The notes under the pieces are model-generated. The model was not told the DNA's origin and ran no database searches. It worked only from the letters and a program-made list of their open reading frames with translations. A stretch of 64,000 nucleotides of DNA from Anaspis maculata (lineage: Eukaryota > Arthropoda > Insecta > Coleoptera > Scraptiidae). This document shows, piece after piece, positions 34,374-45,799 of the stretch (within the stretch, counting starts at the first letter, position 1; each line of letters starts with the position of its first letter). The stretch is taken from NCBI GenBank assembly GCA_949128115.1, contig OX421961.1, positions 120,655,050 to 120,719,049 of the forward strand, written 5' to 3'. Made by a program: the position numbers and the translations under genes.

Positions 34374-34701
34374 GGATATGGACTTGAGTTGGTGAAATAA
34401 GACGTTGCGGAACTAATCGCTATGGGCTTATTCCTTGACAGAAGTTAACCATTCAGGTCTCTTTCGAAAGCTGGAAGGATGTACTTCAATTTGAGCTCAT
34501 CAGCATTTCCAAAATCAAAAACTAATTTTTCCAAACAACTTTTGAATTTTATTTTATTTTGGGAATGCCGGTGGGCTCAAACCAAAGTACATCTTTTTAG
34601 CTTTTGAAAGAGACCTGAATGGTAAACTTCTGTCAAGGAATAAGCCCACAGCGATTGATTCCGCAACGCCTTTTTTGCCAATAATTTGACGCGATCCATC
34701 C
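34374..34701. mobile_element. TTAA-flanked MITE, copy 1
   Basis: The inverted ends GGATATGG and GGATGGAT lie between TTAA tetramers (34370-34373, 34702-34705). The arms share GTGAAATAAGACGTTGCGG and GGCTTATTCCTTGACAGAAG. A second copy is at 54814-55180. The TTAA target suggests piggyBac-type mobilisation. Confidence 0.8.
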
Positions 34702-34770
34702 TTAAGGGCGTATTGCGCTCACGCCTTCCTGCGAAACAGCCTTATTTTTCAACAGAAATTTATCGTTTAG

Positions 34771-34917
34771 GTCAATTTGGAAAGAGGATGGCTCTACTAC
34801 TTATTCACTGCAGTTTTTGAGTTTTTTTCTGATATTTTTGAATTGCAAAAAAATTCACAAAAAAAAATTAAAACTCGCAGTGAATGAGTAGAGCCATCCT
34901 TTCTTTTTTCAAATTGT
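34771..34917. repeat. Inverted repeat, 147 bp
   Basis: CAATTTGGAAAGAGGATGGC at the left is matched by the inverse of GAGCCATCCTTTCTTTTTTC at the right, with arms of about 46 bp. Probably a small MITE. Confidence 0.6.
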
Positions 34918-35169
34918 TGTTATGTTAGATATGTTAATGTTAATGTTAGAAGTAGAAACATCAAACATTTCTAAATTGAAATAAAATAAACTGATGAATA
35001 TTTTGCATACCTGCCGCTCCATGAACTTCAAACCCCAGGAATGTTCAAAGACAACTTTGTTTAGCTTTGGCTCAACGCAAAGATAAGAGCCCATCGCAAA
35101 TATCCTGCCATTTTAGCGTCTCTACAGCTCCCTTTCTATCTCGCTATTCGGGTATCTACTTTCGTCAAG

Positions 35170-35238
35170 GTAAGATAACTTATATTTTTTACTAATCTAT
35201 TTTTATTCTTTTGTGCCTATATTCAAAAATCTTTTCAG
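35170..35238 (+). other. Probable 5'UTR intron abutting the start codon
   Basis: It begins GTAAGATAAC after TCAAG and ends ATCTTTTCAG immediately before ATG, 69 nt. The size and pyrimidine tract match the other short introns here. The promoter would lie upstream of about 35160; no TATA box is certain. Confidence 0.6.
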
Positions 35239-36318
35239 ATGAAGCTCGCATGCGTAATTTTCCTGGCCTTTGTCGTGTCCTGCTGCAGTGCCGCCGTCAA
35301 ACCGCACCAGAAACAAAATTTTTGCCAGAAAGACAAATGTCTGACTTGCGTCGGAAAATACTGCACCACGACTTGCAGAGGAACGGGCTGCAACGACTGC
35401 CCCATCGGAGACTGTTGCGACGGCACCAAGTGCAACATCTGCCGCGGCAAGAGATGTTGCGACACCCGAGAGTGCAACACTTGCATCACGGACTGCCTGA
35501 AAACCTGCGAGGAAAAAGACTCGTGCCACTACGACTGCTTCCAGTCGTGCATGCCCAATAACAAAGACCAACTAGTAAGGATATCTGAATTTAAAAAAAA
35601 TTGTGTGTCATTTAATTCTACGGTTGGATTTTAGAAAAACGGACCGGCGTTCAAAGTGTTTGATGAGAAGCGCTACCTGCCGGTGAACGTGACAACGGTC
35701 ATCAACATCACCAACTCCATCAAAAACGAGAATTTCGTCGTGAATTCACCGATCATAGTGAATTCGACCAACATCAACAATTACACGGCCGCTGGAAATT
35801 ACCCAGAGGAGCCGATTTCCGACAGAGAGGGACCCGATCCGGTCAGTGATGATGACCAAATCCCGGATAGGTTCATGAAGTCCGGATCGACGGAACGGAA
35901 ACACGACTGCTGTGAAGTCGTCCATCCGAAGGTGTGCCACGACGTGGCCGGGTACAACGAGGCTTTCTGCTTCATCGCGAAGCACAGCGAGTGCTCGGCA
36001 ATCTGCACGGCAAGACACGTTCACATCGTCGAAACTAAACATTTCACGCAGAAATGCGTCTTGATCGGCGTCAGGCCCTATTTTTACTGCGGAAAGTACG
36101 ATACTCAAGGTGGGTATTTTTTGTTTTTTTAGAATTAAACACCTCAACCGAGTTTTAACGTTGTAAAAACCGTGTGTTTTCTAGATTGCGACGGATGCTA
36201 TGACTGCGGGGCAGACTTTTTGGAATGTTCGAGACGGAAGAGTTGTCCTAAAATTTGCAAGAGAACCATTGTTCCCGAGAGCATCTACAATGTCTTGTTC
36301 AAGACCAAATATGCCTGA
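35239..36318 (+). CDS. Secreted cysteine-rich glycoprotein, paralog 1
   Basis: 314-aa predicted protein. Exons 35239-35574, 35635-36109 and 36185-36318 have GT-AG borders. Signal peptide residues 1-18 (MKLACVIFLAFVVSCCSA). Residues 29-108 form a Cys-dense domain of about 20 Cys in CxxC/CC arrangements. Residues about 123-153 are a linker with N-glycosylation sequons (NVT, NIT, NST, NYT). Then comes a module CC-x7-C-x10-C-x7-C-x3-C with a following VH, and a second module with C-x10-C-x7-C-x2-C (PYFYCGKY then CDGCYD). The 52738-54414 protein shares the same order and spacing, so the two are paralogs. I do not recognise the family; an extracellular structural or secretory role is inferred. A likely 5'UTR intron (35170-35238) ends exactly at the ATG. 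An AATAAA is at 36449. Confidence 0.9.
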
Positions 36319-36448
36319 CACACCTTCTTTAGATTTGAGGATTGCGTCAAGAACTGTTGAGCTTGTTTTTTGTACCTAGGTAATATGAACAGAAATAGCG
36401 TAGACTATGTGCTTTCATTGTTTTATTATTTTCTCAACTAGATCTGAG

Positions 36449-36454
36449 AATAAA
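36449..36454 (+). other. Polyadenylation signal of cysteine-rich paralog 1
   Basis: AATAAA lies about 130 bases after the TGA at 36316-36318. Confidence 0.65.
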
Positions 36455-36459
36455 CACAC

Positions 36460-39400
36460 TTTTGTCAGCTTGATTCTATATTGAACTTTTGAACAAACTG
36501 TTCCATTTCCAATGTAATATTTATTTAAATAATAATAATTGATTGTGTGGGTTTTTGGGTATAAGTGTTATGACACTTTGAATTTTTTACCCTACACCAG
36601 ATGGAGGTTGAATTCTCCACAAACGTACAATTTCACATGAAATTGAAATTATCCTCCTCAAGGAAGTTTGCAAAGAGGATGCTAGAACGAGAGGTCCCGT
36701 TCTAGGTCATTTTTTTTTCATAGTTATTACTTATTATTACTGATAGCGTTAAAACCGCAATAGGAAAATTCTATTCCTTACTGGGGGCAAAATACCAAGT
36801 TTTCTGTCGCTATAGATGGCGCTCAAGTGGCTGGAGTATTTAAAATTTGGAAGCATTATCTAGCGGTTAGAACTTTTTGTTATGCGTGCTTCAGTCACAA
36901 TGTAAGCAGGCGCGTGTTATTGATATGATGTCATTGTGGAACGACGACAATATTCATAGCAACATTTTAGGCAAAATATTGTCGATGGGCGATTGGCTAC
37001 AGCTTTATTCAGTGAGAGGCCCGTGCTCATGGAATGAATTTGACTACTTTGACAGCGCGGTGACATTTGAAAGGACCCCAGCTATCCTCTTGAACCCCTG
37101 AATGGGTAGACAACCCATTATACTTCAATTTAATTCAACTTATTAGAATTAAATCACGTTTCCGCTTTTGGAACCGCTTGGCCGATGATCATCTAGTATC
37201 AAGACGACATCCCGTTGTGCCTCTCTTCTTGTTGTTCGATGATAGAGCTCTCGAGATTGTTGAGATAGGTCTGACTACGAGTTTGAACACAATAAGACAC
37301 AGTATACATTTTTAACATAACAGCAATCTATTGACCTCTCTGTACAAGTCAAAATGTTTAAATAATGGCTCGCTCCTATTCCTAGTCCTACCATCCCCAC
37401 GCAGGCTAAATATCTAAAAGATCTAACCTATTCCCGAATAGAGAACTTTCCCCTAATTATTTCAGACGTCCCAGCACCCCAACCCTCTGACGAACACCTG
37501 ATTCTACACCTTGACCGACATTTAATTCTGACTGGTTTTCGCGGTTCAAAGTTCTCTTTGTGGTTAAATCAGATCCAACATTTATGTTAGTGTTAGAGGT
37601 TATGTTAGGGTTAGGCCCGGCTTCTAGACACTGAAAAGGGAAGAATAACTTCGAGCACGAATGCAATCTAAGATTTGTGGGCCGGTGTGTGCGGTGGCCC
37701 CCTTTTTGTCGAGCCTCTTTTCAAAGGCTAACGTTTTTTTTTTGGGCTATGGTTCTCTCGAGGGTTCTCTTTTGCCCGTTCGGAAGGGATTGGATATGGC
37801 TGGCCTTTGTGAGGACTTTAAACCTGTTTTCGCCGTGAGTTGCCCCTAACGCTCAGAAAGATTCCCGTGATCGAGAGTACCTATAACCGGAAATGTTAAA
37901 CCAAATTCCACCATTCCAAAAACTTTCGAGCCGATGGTGTACGCGAAACAATTCCTCAAGTCAAGGTACAAATTTGATGTGGAGAACGTTTTGAGCACAC
38001 CCCGTATACGCGCTAGTTCGTTGTTGTTTGGCAGTTTGTGAGAGAAGACTGCAGTCAGGAGAAACAAAACGCGGAGAATTAACTATACAGGGTGCTCGCC
38101 GAAAGGCCGATGCGGATAGGCGTCGAAATAATCTTTGCCCTACACGAAATAATCGCCATCTACACTATACCTGTTCGAGCCCTGATAACAATTCATTTTT
38201 ACAAAGTCCCTATCTGCACGGTTGCGTCGTTGGGCACCGGGATGAATTCATCACTTTCGAATAAGAACGTTTTCATTCCCGGGACAACTCTACTTGAAAA
38301 TATCAGGAACTGTCGTAGCGCTAGAATATAATTATTAGTTTCAAGAATGGGGGGGGGGGAGTAATTCATCAATTCGATCAACAAATTCGACTCTACGGCA
38401 GGGTCCGAACCCCGATCTCAACGCGATCCTATTCTTTTCCAATTACTTGATTTTTCACGTAGTTCTCAAAATTTACATTTTCCGAATAACTAGGAACTTC
38501 AAAAACACAGAGGAGAGACCTCATTTCTATCGGGACTGGATTATTTAGGAATTTCAAGGTTCGAAACTCTTCGTCAACGGGTCCCAACTCCACGACTTGG
38601 AGAAGGGTCGAAACTCAACAACGGAAGGGCCTCGGCACATCGACCTGGCGAAGGGCTGGAACTCGTCGTCGGAGGGCTCTGACTCGACTCCTGGAGGCGG
38701 GTCAGACTCAACGTCCAAGGGCTCTAACGCGACATCCTAGAGGGGGTTGCAACTCAGAGTAACAGCTCATCGGCTTCTAGGAGGGTCAAAACTCAACCTG
38801 GAGGGTTCTCGACTCAACGTGCCCCCAAGGGGACCAAAACACGTCTCAGAAGGGTTCCAATTCGACTTTCTCCAGGGGGCCTTTGAGACACATCAGCCGG
38901 GGAATCGACTCATCATTATCCAAGTGGGCTGCTGGGACTCATCATTGGGGCTTTGACTTCACGGCCTCCAGGAGGGCCGCGACGCAACATCAACGGGCTC
39001 TAGCTCAGCTTCCTCGAAGGGGACTAAAACTCTTCGCTAACAGACCCGCAGAAGCACTCGGCAACGGACGTGACAAGTCGGGAGCGGACGGCAGCCCAGG
39101 AGGATTGGTCCAGGTACCACGGTCAATCTCCGGCGATATCCTCCATTTCCAGCAATTCGGAATATTTTATTGCACCCAAAACGATCGCGAACGGCGTATA
39201 GACAGCTCAGGTAACTTAAGTAGCGCGCTGGAATGTGGCGGTGCTAGCACGTGACGATCGGATGATGGCCACGTCGAAGAGACTGGGCGGCGAGCGGACC
39301 ATCTATTCGCGGTTCGCGGATGCCTGGATTACTACCGCATGTTTTCACCATTCCCTCGGACGTTGAGTACGGACGGTTGATGAATATCGAAGTGCAGCTA

Positions 39401-39684
39401 GTAAATCATGTTGTAGAGCTTCGCGGAATTTACACGAATGAATTAAATAAGTAGCGACATCTTTTAATGATACCTTGACTCTGAATATTCACATACTTAT
39501 ACACGGTTTTGAATCATTTTCCTCCGGATTATTTTTGGGCCGCCAAATGCGGGTGGCTTCACATTCAAATGTCATTTTTGAATAACTTCCAGCTACACAG
39601 GCGCCATCTAGAAATCTGCCAGTATCTGCCCCTATTGTTGTATTATCCATGGAGGAGTTAGTTAATCAAAAAATTTGATGGTTC
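36460..39684. other. Intergenic region with a GC-rich degenerate minisatellite
   Basis: At about 38560-39060 there are loosely repeated 20-30 base units of the type GGAGGGCTCNGACTCGACNN, clearly GC-richer than their surroundings. The frames here are not credible. Elsewhere there is plain AT-rich DNA, with a G-run at 38350-38359. No gene is supported. Confidence 0.45.
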
Positions 39685-40165
39685 ATGTTCTTCTTCTTCT
39701 TCAAGACTTTGGCCAAACTAAGCTCTAAGCTATATTTAATGAATAATCTCAAGGCAACTGTGTCCTGCGATATCCTGAAGCTCGTATACTTTGGATTGGT
39801 GCAGTCTGTGTTGTCATACGGGTTGGTTTTCTGGGGAATGGGTCACGGGGCCCGCCGAGTGTTCATAATGCAGAAGAAAATTGTCAGGGTGGTGGCGGGG
39901 GCATGCTCCGATAGCTTGTCTTGCCGCGAGGAACTCCAATAGAGTTACTTGCGACTAGCTATTGGTCAAAACAACCCAAGCTACATGGGCATAAAATGTT
40001 ACAAAAAACTGTGTCAGGTCGACGGACGCTTCGAACTTTGAAGATCTGACTAACAAGAGATTTAAGGTAGAGCTAAAACATTTCATTTTGTCTGAAAGCT
40101 ATTAGTCCTTGGAGGAGCTTTTTAATGAGTGAGTTACTTTTATTTATCTATTTATTCATCTGTTT
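39685..40165 (+). pseudogene. LINE reverse transcriptase C-terminal fragment
   Basis: The frame to 39942 reads LAKLSSKLYLMNNLK, then LVYFGLVQSVLSYGLVFWG, then IMQKKIVRVVAG, typical of the region after the reverse transcriptase domain in non-LTR retrotransposon ORF2. It ends early at TAG and is followed by a TTTATTTATCTATTTATTC-like tail. It is 5'-truncated and dead, and a solo LTR sits right after it. Confidence 0.8.
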
Positions 40166-40173
40166 GTAAATAT

Positions 40174-40698
40174 TGTTACGTATTTCGCGTACGAGTTCGA
40201 ATATAATTAAGACAATCGTTATAAAACACACACTGTTTATTACTGCGTACTACAATAATTACACGCCAACAATTATCTACTTGGAATATATCGCAGGTAG
40301 GTACTTCGCTTTTATCCGCTCGCTACCACTTCGCATTCCAATTCAATACTGGTCGTGAGACGACAATTGATGCCTCATATAGGTCCGATCAATTCATCTC
40401 AAATGTTCCATGCATCCTCCAGCAGTTTCCATGGTGATCCGGCACATGGATTCTAGACCACTCCTGAATAATTACACACCTTCCGCGTGTTTCCCGTGTG
40501 CTCCGGAATGTCTGCACCTCCGCCAAAATGGACATATGTGCCTTGATCGAGCGTTGAAGGTTCCCAATGCCAAGCTATCGCGTATACTTCTCGAGAGGTC
40601 CAGAGCACCGCTCTTGTATCTACACCGCTACATGATGGGTGGAAGAATCCAGAAAATTCACGTTTTTACCCGAATGAACGGGATCGCCGCTCGTAACA
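40174..40698. mobile_element. Solo LTR (Ty3/gypsy-type) with 4-bp TSD
   Basis: The ends are TGTTACG and CGTAACA, the usual TG...CA type, flanked by ATAT on both sides (40170-40173, 40699-40702). There is no internal coding region, so this is a recombination remnant. A 5'-truncated relative lies at 62270-62730. The small frames inside are not genes. Confidence 0.85.
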
Positions 40699-40821
40699 AT
40701 ATGTATTAATGATTTTCTATGACGATATCTATAGAGCTACCTAATTCGCTGTTTGACACATGCGTATTCTTCTCACAGACAATAAATTATTGTTAAACTG
40801 TTAAACTGTTGAGCTTGTATA

Positions 40822-41608
40822 CAGGGTGTTTCCAAAATGGTGTTACAAACTTCTAGGGGAGATTCCCCATCAAAAATTGACAAGGAAAATATATACCTTT
40901 GATGTCCTAAAATGCTCATTTGAAAAGTTACAGGGTGTTCAAGTTGACTTTTTAAAACTGATTTTTTGACATAAGTTTTGAACCGTTTAACCGATTTTGT
41001 TCAAGTTCTCACCAAAGTTAACTGAAATAAGTCTCTATCGAATAATAGTAACGTGTTGGAGGAAAAAGTTCAGGGGCGTAGATAATGGGGGCTGTCCTCA
41101 TATTTCCCCCCCTATTTTTTACACCCCTAGCTATTTTCCCAAATTGTTCTTATTTTTTTATTCTACGTTCAATTTAGAGAAAAAAGTTACTCTTGCAAAA
41201 TTTTGATTAGAGGCTTCGTTTTTGAGATATCTGAGTTTGAAACTTTGGAAAACATCTCGAAATCGCCACTTTCAATGAGCCCAATTTTTTTTCCCTGAAA
41301 AGCTCTCGTTTCTCAGAGGAAGTAGTGGTTTGACTTAGAAAATTGAAGAGAACCTATTTCTGCTGAAAAATCATGAGTTTTTTTTATTCTAATTTTTTGG
41401 CCTTGGAAAGTGGCAATTTCGAGATGTTTTCCAAAGTTTCAAACTCAGATATCTCAAAAACGAAGCCTCTAATCAAAATTTTGCAAGAGTAACTTTTTTC
41501 TTTAAATTGAACGTAGAATAAAAAAATAAGAACAATTTGAGAAAATAGCTAGGGGTGTAAAAAATAGGGGGTAAAAAAAGTTTGTAACACCATTTTGGAA
41601 ACACCCTG
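40822..41608. mobile_element. Complete palindromic MITE with TATA flanks
   Basis: The inverted ends CAGGGTGTTTCCAAAATGGT and inverse are flanked by TATA on both sides. The core is palindromic (GAGGCTTCGTTTTTGAGATA and inverse). It is the reference copy for 5940-6934 and the core of 6935-8639. Confidence 0.9.
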
Positions 41609-41633
41609 TATAGCCTGATTATGCAAAGATGTA

Positions 41634-44061
41634 CCGGGTGGGCCATAAAAAACCGCGCTTTGAATTTTTCCTTCTGAAATTTTTATTCCTTCACCGATTT
41701 CATCGAACTTTTCAGCATTGGATAGCCAATTGAATAGGCCGACATACCAAAATTCCAGATGGCAGAAACGATTGAAAATAGGCCTTCTTTTGTTCTCGTT
41801 GCTTTTTATTGAAAGTTACCAGAAAGTCAAAACCAATCATGTATGTATTATGAAGGATTAGACCTTCCTTGTCAATTCAAGACCACAACAAATAAAATCA
41901 GGCTATCTGCTGATGAGCTATTGCGAGTTGAAGCGAAGCCTACTTTTCGTTTTTTTTCATTTTCGCATAATTGACCCAAATTTAGGTATCCTGCCCGCCA
42001 ATCCGCCATATGCTCATTTCTCAACCGATTTTCTCAAATTTGGTATCAATGGCTAGCCAATTGGACAGGCTACCTTTTTCATATGACAAAATGACAAATC
42101 TTCCAAAATCCAAGATGGCGGAAGCAATGGGGTCTTGCAATTGAAAAACTCAACGTGAGGTCGCCACTACTGTAGGGGGCGCCTACTTCGATGAAGCGGC
42201 CGTAACCACGGGAAAAACATGGGAGTTTGAGTAGTTTGACCAGTAACTGACAGTGACTGGAGACGTCAAGCAAGAAATAAAGGTTATCCAAATTTCAAAT
42301 CAAAACATAAAATGACGGACGTCGGTCGCTGAAACGTCAACGCCGTCAAAATTGTCGAATTTGCCCCCAACGGTCGTGGCGCCCTCGGTGTGTGAAAGTG
42401 GCAGTGCAAGGCCCCATTGAAAATAAAATTTCTTTTGTCCTCATTGCTTTTCAATAAAAATGAGCGAAAAGTCAAAACCAATAATTATTATGAAGGAATA
42501 GACCTTCCCCGACAAGTCAACACAGAACCAATCAAATCGGTTCATCTGATGAAGAGCTACGGCCAGTTGAATCGAAGCCTACTTTCTGTTTTTCTATTCC
42601 AACAAGGACGAATAAGGCCCATTTTCAATAGTTTCCGCCATCTCGAATTTTGACATGTTGGCTATTTTCTTATATGAAAATGGCAGCCTGTTCAATTCAC
42701 GTTTCCCGTGTCGTGCAAGTGAGATGGCGCTATGCAGGTATCTAATGGAGTAGTAAAAGAGGGATACAGCATACTTCCAGCGCATAGATTGACGCATACG
42801 TTGCCAAATCAATCCTCGATTTGAATAAAATAGGCTTTGAAAATATTATTTACAGTCACAAATTCCAAAAAGTTTTTGACATAATAGTTTAACAAACAAT
42901 AAACGGTATTTTTATTTTCTAAATTATTTATATTTCCCATTAAAATTGAACTATTGAGAAAAGGAATTCTGACAACACTGTACTGAAGTGGACGTCAAGT
43001 GCAGTCTGTCAAATTTTAAAAGTCAGCCGTTCACTGTCGACGTTGACGTTAACCTATCTTTCTCGCGGTATTCTCTGAGCCTTGCTTCTATCTTGTTGTT
43101 TGTTATTATTATTGTTGTTGTTGATTTTGTTATTGTTAATATTGTTATTGTTATTGTTAATTCAAATATATTGTCACTGTCAAACAGCCGTAACCTTAGC
43201 CAGCCGATACCATACCAACATGCGTACTTTTATGCGTACTCGTATATCCACATACGGGAAACGTGAATTGACTAGCCATAATACCAAATTTGAAAAAATC
43301 GGTTGGGAAATAAGGATATGGCGGACAGGATTCCTAAATTTGGGTCATTTATGCGGGAATAAAAGAACCGGTGGGTAGGCTTCGCTTCAACTCGCCGTAG
43401 CTCCTCAGCAGATGACCCGATTTGATTGGTTGCGGTCTTGGATTGTCAAGGAAGGTCTATTCCTTCATAATAATCATTGGTTTTGACTTTCTGCAAATTT
43501 TTATCAAAAAGCAATAAGGACAAAAGAAATTCTATTTTCAATTGTTTCCGCCATCTTGGATTTTGACATGTACGTCATTTTCTGATATGAAAAAGATAGC
43601 CTGTCCAATTGGCTAGCCATTGATACCAAATTTGAGACAATCGGTTGAGAAATGAGCAAATGGCGGATCGGCGGACATGATACCTTAATTTGGATCAATT
43701 ATGCGAAAATGAAAAAAACGGAAAGTACCTAGGCTTCGCTTCAACTCGCAATAGCTCCTTAGCCGATGACCCGATTTTACTGGTTGTGGTCTTGAATTGA
43801 CAAGAAAGGTCTATTCTTTCATAATACATTATTAGTTTTGACTTTCTGCTAACTTTTAATAAAAAGCAACGGGAGCAAATGAAGGCGTATTTTCAATTGT
43901 TTCTGCCATCTTGAATTTTGAAATGTCGGCCATTTTAAAATATACGGAAATGATAGCCTATTCAATTGGCTAGCCAATGCTGAAAAGTTCATTATTATCG
44001 GTGGCGAAATAAAAAAATTTGAAGGAAAAATTCAGAGCACGGTTTTTTATGGCCCACCCGG
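41634..44061. mobile_element. 2.4-kb composite palindromic element
   Basis: The ends CCGGGTGGGCCATAAAAAAC and inverse are flanked by TA. Four internal copies of one block (GCGAAGCCTACTTT...; CAATTGTTTCCGCCATCTTG-type) alternate in direct and inverted orientation near 41900, 42450-42620, 43380-43560 and 43740-43900. An ATTGTTGTTATTGTT microsatellite lies at about 43095-43165. No coding sequence is supported. Confidence 0.8.
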
Positions 44062-44063
44062 TA

Positions 44064-45288
44064 ATTTGCGAAACCGGTAGCGCATAAAACAAAAAGAGTC
44101 TTGTTGAGGAGACAGGATAGCTAAGCCATCAAATTTTATTTGTATCTATCCCTTCCTCACGACCTCACATAACGCATTTCACGGTTTTTTGCTTCAGTCT
44201 GAATCGTCAACCTTATAATGTGAACAAGAGTCATATTCATAAAAAAAAATGGTATGTAAGCACTCATTTTTCTAAACGATCACGAGTCATTTAGTTAGGC
44301 TTTTGCAAGATTTTTGTATTGACAAAATGATTTTACAAATTCATTACACATCAGAATCCGACCAAAAAAAGTCACTCCCTAAAAACGGCGATTTCTGGTG
44401 ATGTCATTTCATGCGAAACCCAGGCCACCCTATTATGCGTATCTGAATTACTACCCTTGTTTATCTCAAAATCAAATTTTGACACACGGTAGACGTCACA
44501 TTTTGCTTTTTACGTGATAAATTTTCTGTAACTACATACAATTTACACAAGGTTTGTGGAATAAGACTTCTATAGCTTACTGCATGTGAGTGATAATTAT
44601 TACAATCATGATTGGAGTACATTTTTGATGAAACACAACGAGGAAAACAATAGCTTCCACCTGAGTGGGTAATCAATAAGTTCCCAGTCTGGGTAACTAA
44701 CTATATTGTCGAAAAAAGCATACTTTATCAATAGTGAGTTTTCCCTCGAGTTTTCCTAAGTAGGTATCGAGGTAGGTATATTAATTTTTTTAGGCCCGTG
44801 TGCAAGTTGAAGGTAGAGCATAGTGGTTAGTGTCGGAACTATTCCTTAGATGATGATGAACAAAGATCGCGATGGTGGGTCATTTTAGACCCGCGAAGAA
44901 GCGGCGAGAGGGGGAGGGAATGTGCTGAAAAGATAAAAATGTTAAACACATAAAGTGAACGAGATAGAATCATAAAAGTTACCATACGTGGTAACTATAC
45001 CATATAATGACATTTCTCACATTGAAACCAATCAACCTGAAACGATTTTGCTTTCAACTGAGAACTACGTTCAACTCAGTTTTAAAACTGTACATGGATG
45101 GCGTGTCTTACTCGGTTGACACACGCGAAGTGTGCACTTTGTGTACCTAACTTGAAAAAATTGTTATTATTGTCATTGTTGATTATTATTTCGTCAAGAT
45201 TTTTCTTGGTTCGGGATACAAGGTCATGAGCTACCCAATGGAGTAAAAAATTTTCGCAAAAACCTTTTCGTCTAGGACTAGATGCGGG
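44064..45288. other. Intergenic region with no recognised feature
   Basis: AT-rich DNA without credible frames or inverted termini. Confidence 0.4.
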
Positions 45289-45319
45289 GACGGACGGACG
45301 GACGGACGGACGGACGGAC
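45289..45319 (+). repeat. (GGAC)n microsatellite
   Basis: About seven tandem GGAC units. The frame crossing them (RTDGRTDGRT) is a repeat product. Confidence 0.9.
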
Positions 45320-45339
45320 AAAGCGAGGACAAAAGCGCC

Positions 45340-45797
45340 TTCCCGTTTGGAGAAGTGCGCTAAAAAACGCGAGACCCTTACTCACGTGCTATTTTGCTGC
45401 CCCGTGTACCGCGAGTTCAGGGGAAAAGATCTTTTACTGTTGGAAATCCAAGACCTCCCCGATGTTCTCTCGTGTACGGAAGTCAAAACAATTAAGGCTC
45501 TTTATAACTACATTCGCGCATCCTTGAGGCTGAGATCCTTCATTCTTAGTGAATGGTAAGCGGTCTTTGGTGGTTATCCTACTCAGGGGACTCTTGACGA
45601 TGTGTACATTTATTTTTAATTTTTTTCTTTCTTTCTTTTTTAATTTGTGTAGTTGATGTGATATTGTTAATGTGAATTCGCTCTCCTTTTTTTGTTAGTC
45701 ACATTACGTAGCTACCGTCGTAGATGATCTTTGCCACGAATTTCCTGTAAATTTTCAAGGCAATAAAATTATTTGTATTTGTATTTGTATTTGTATA
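45340..45797 (+). mobile_element. LINE 3' end with (TATTTG)n tail
   Basis: The plus-strand frame 45347-45559 reads CAKKRETLTHVLFCCPVYRE, a C-x-C...H...C zinc-knuckle-like end found at the C-terminus of R1/I/jockey-type ORF2 proteins. It is followed by a 3'UTR, AATAAA, and four TATTTG units at 45769-45796. It is 5'-truncated. Confidence 0.8.
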
Positions 45798-45799
45798 CC

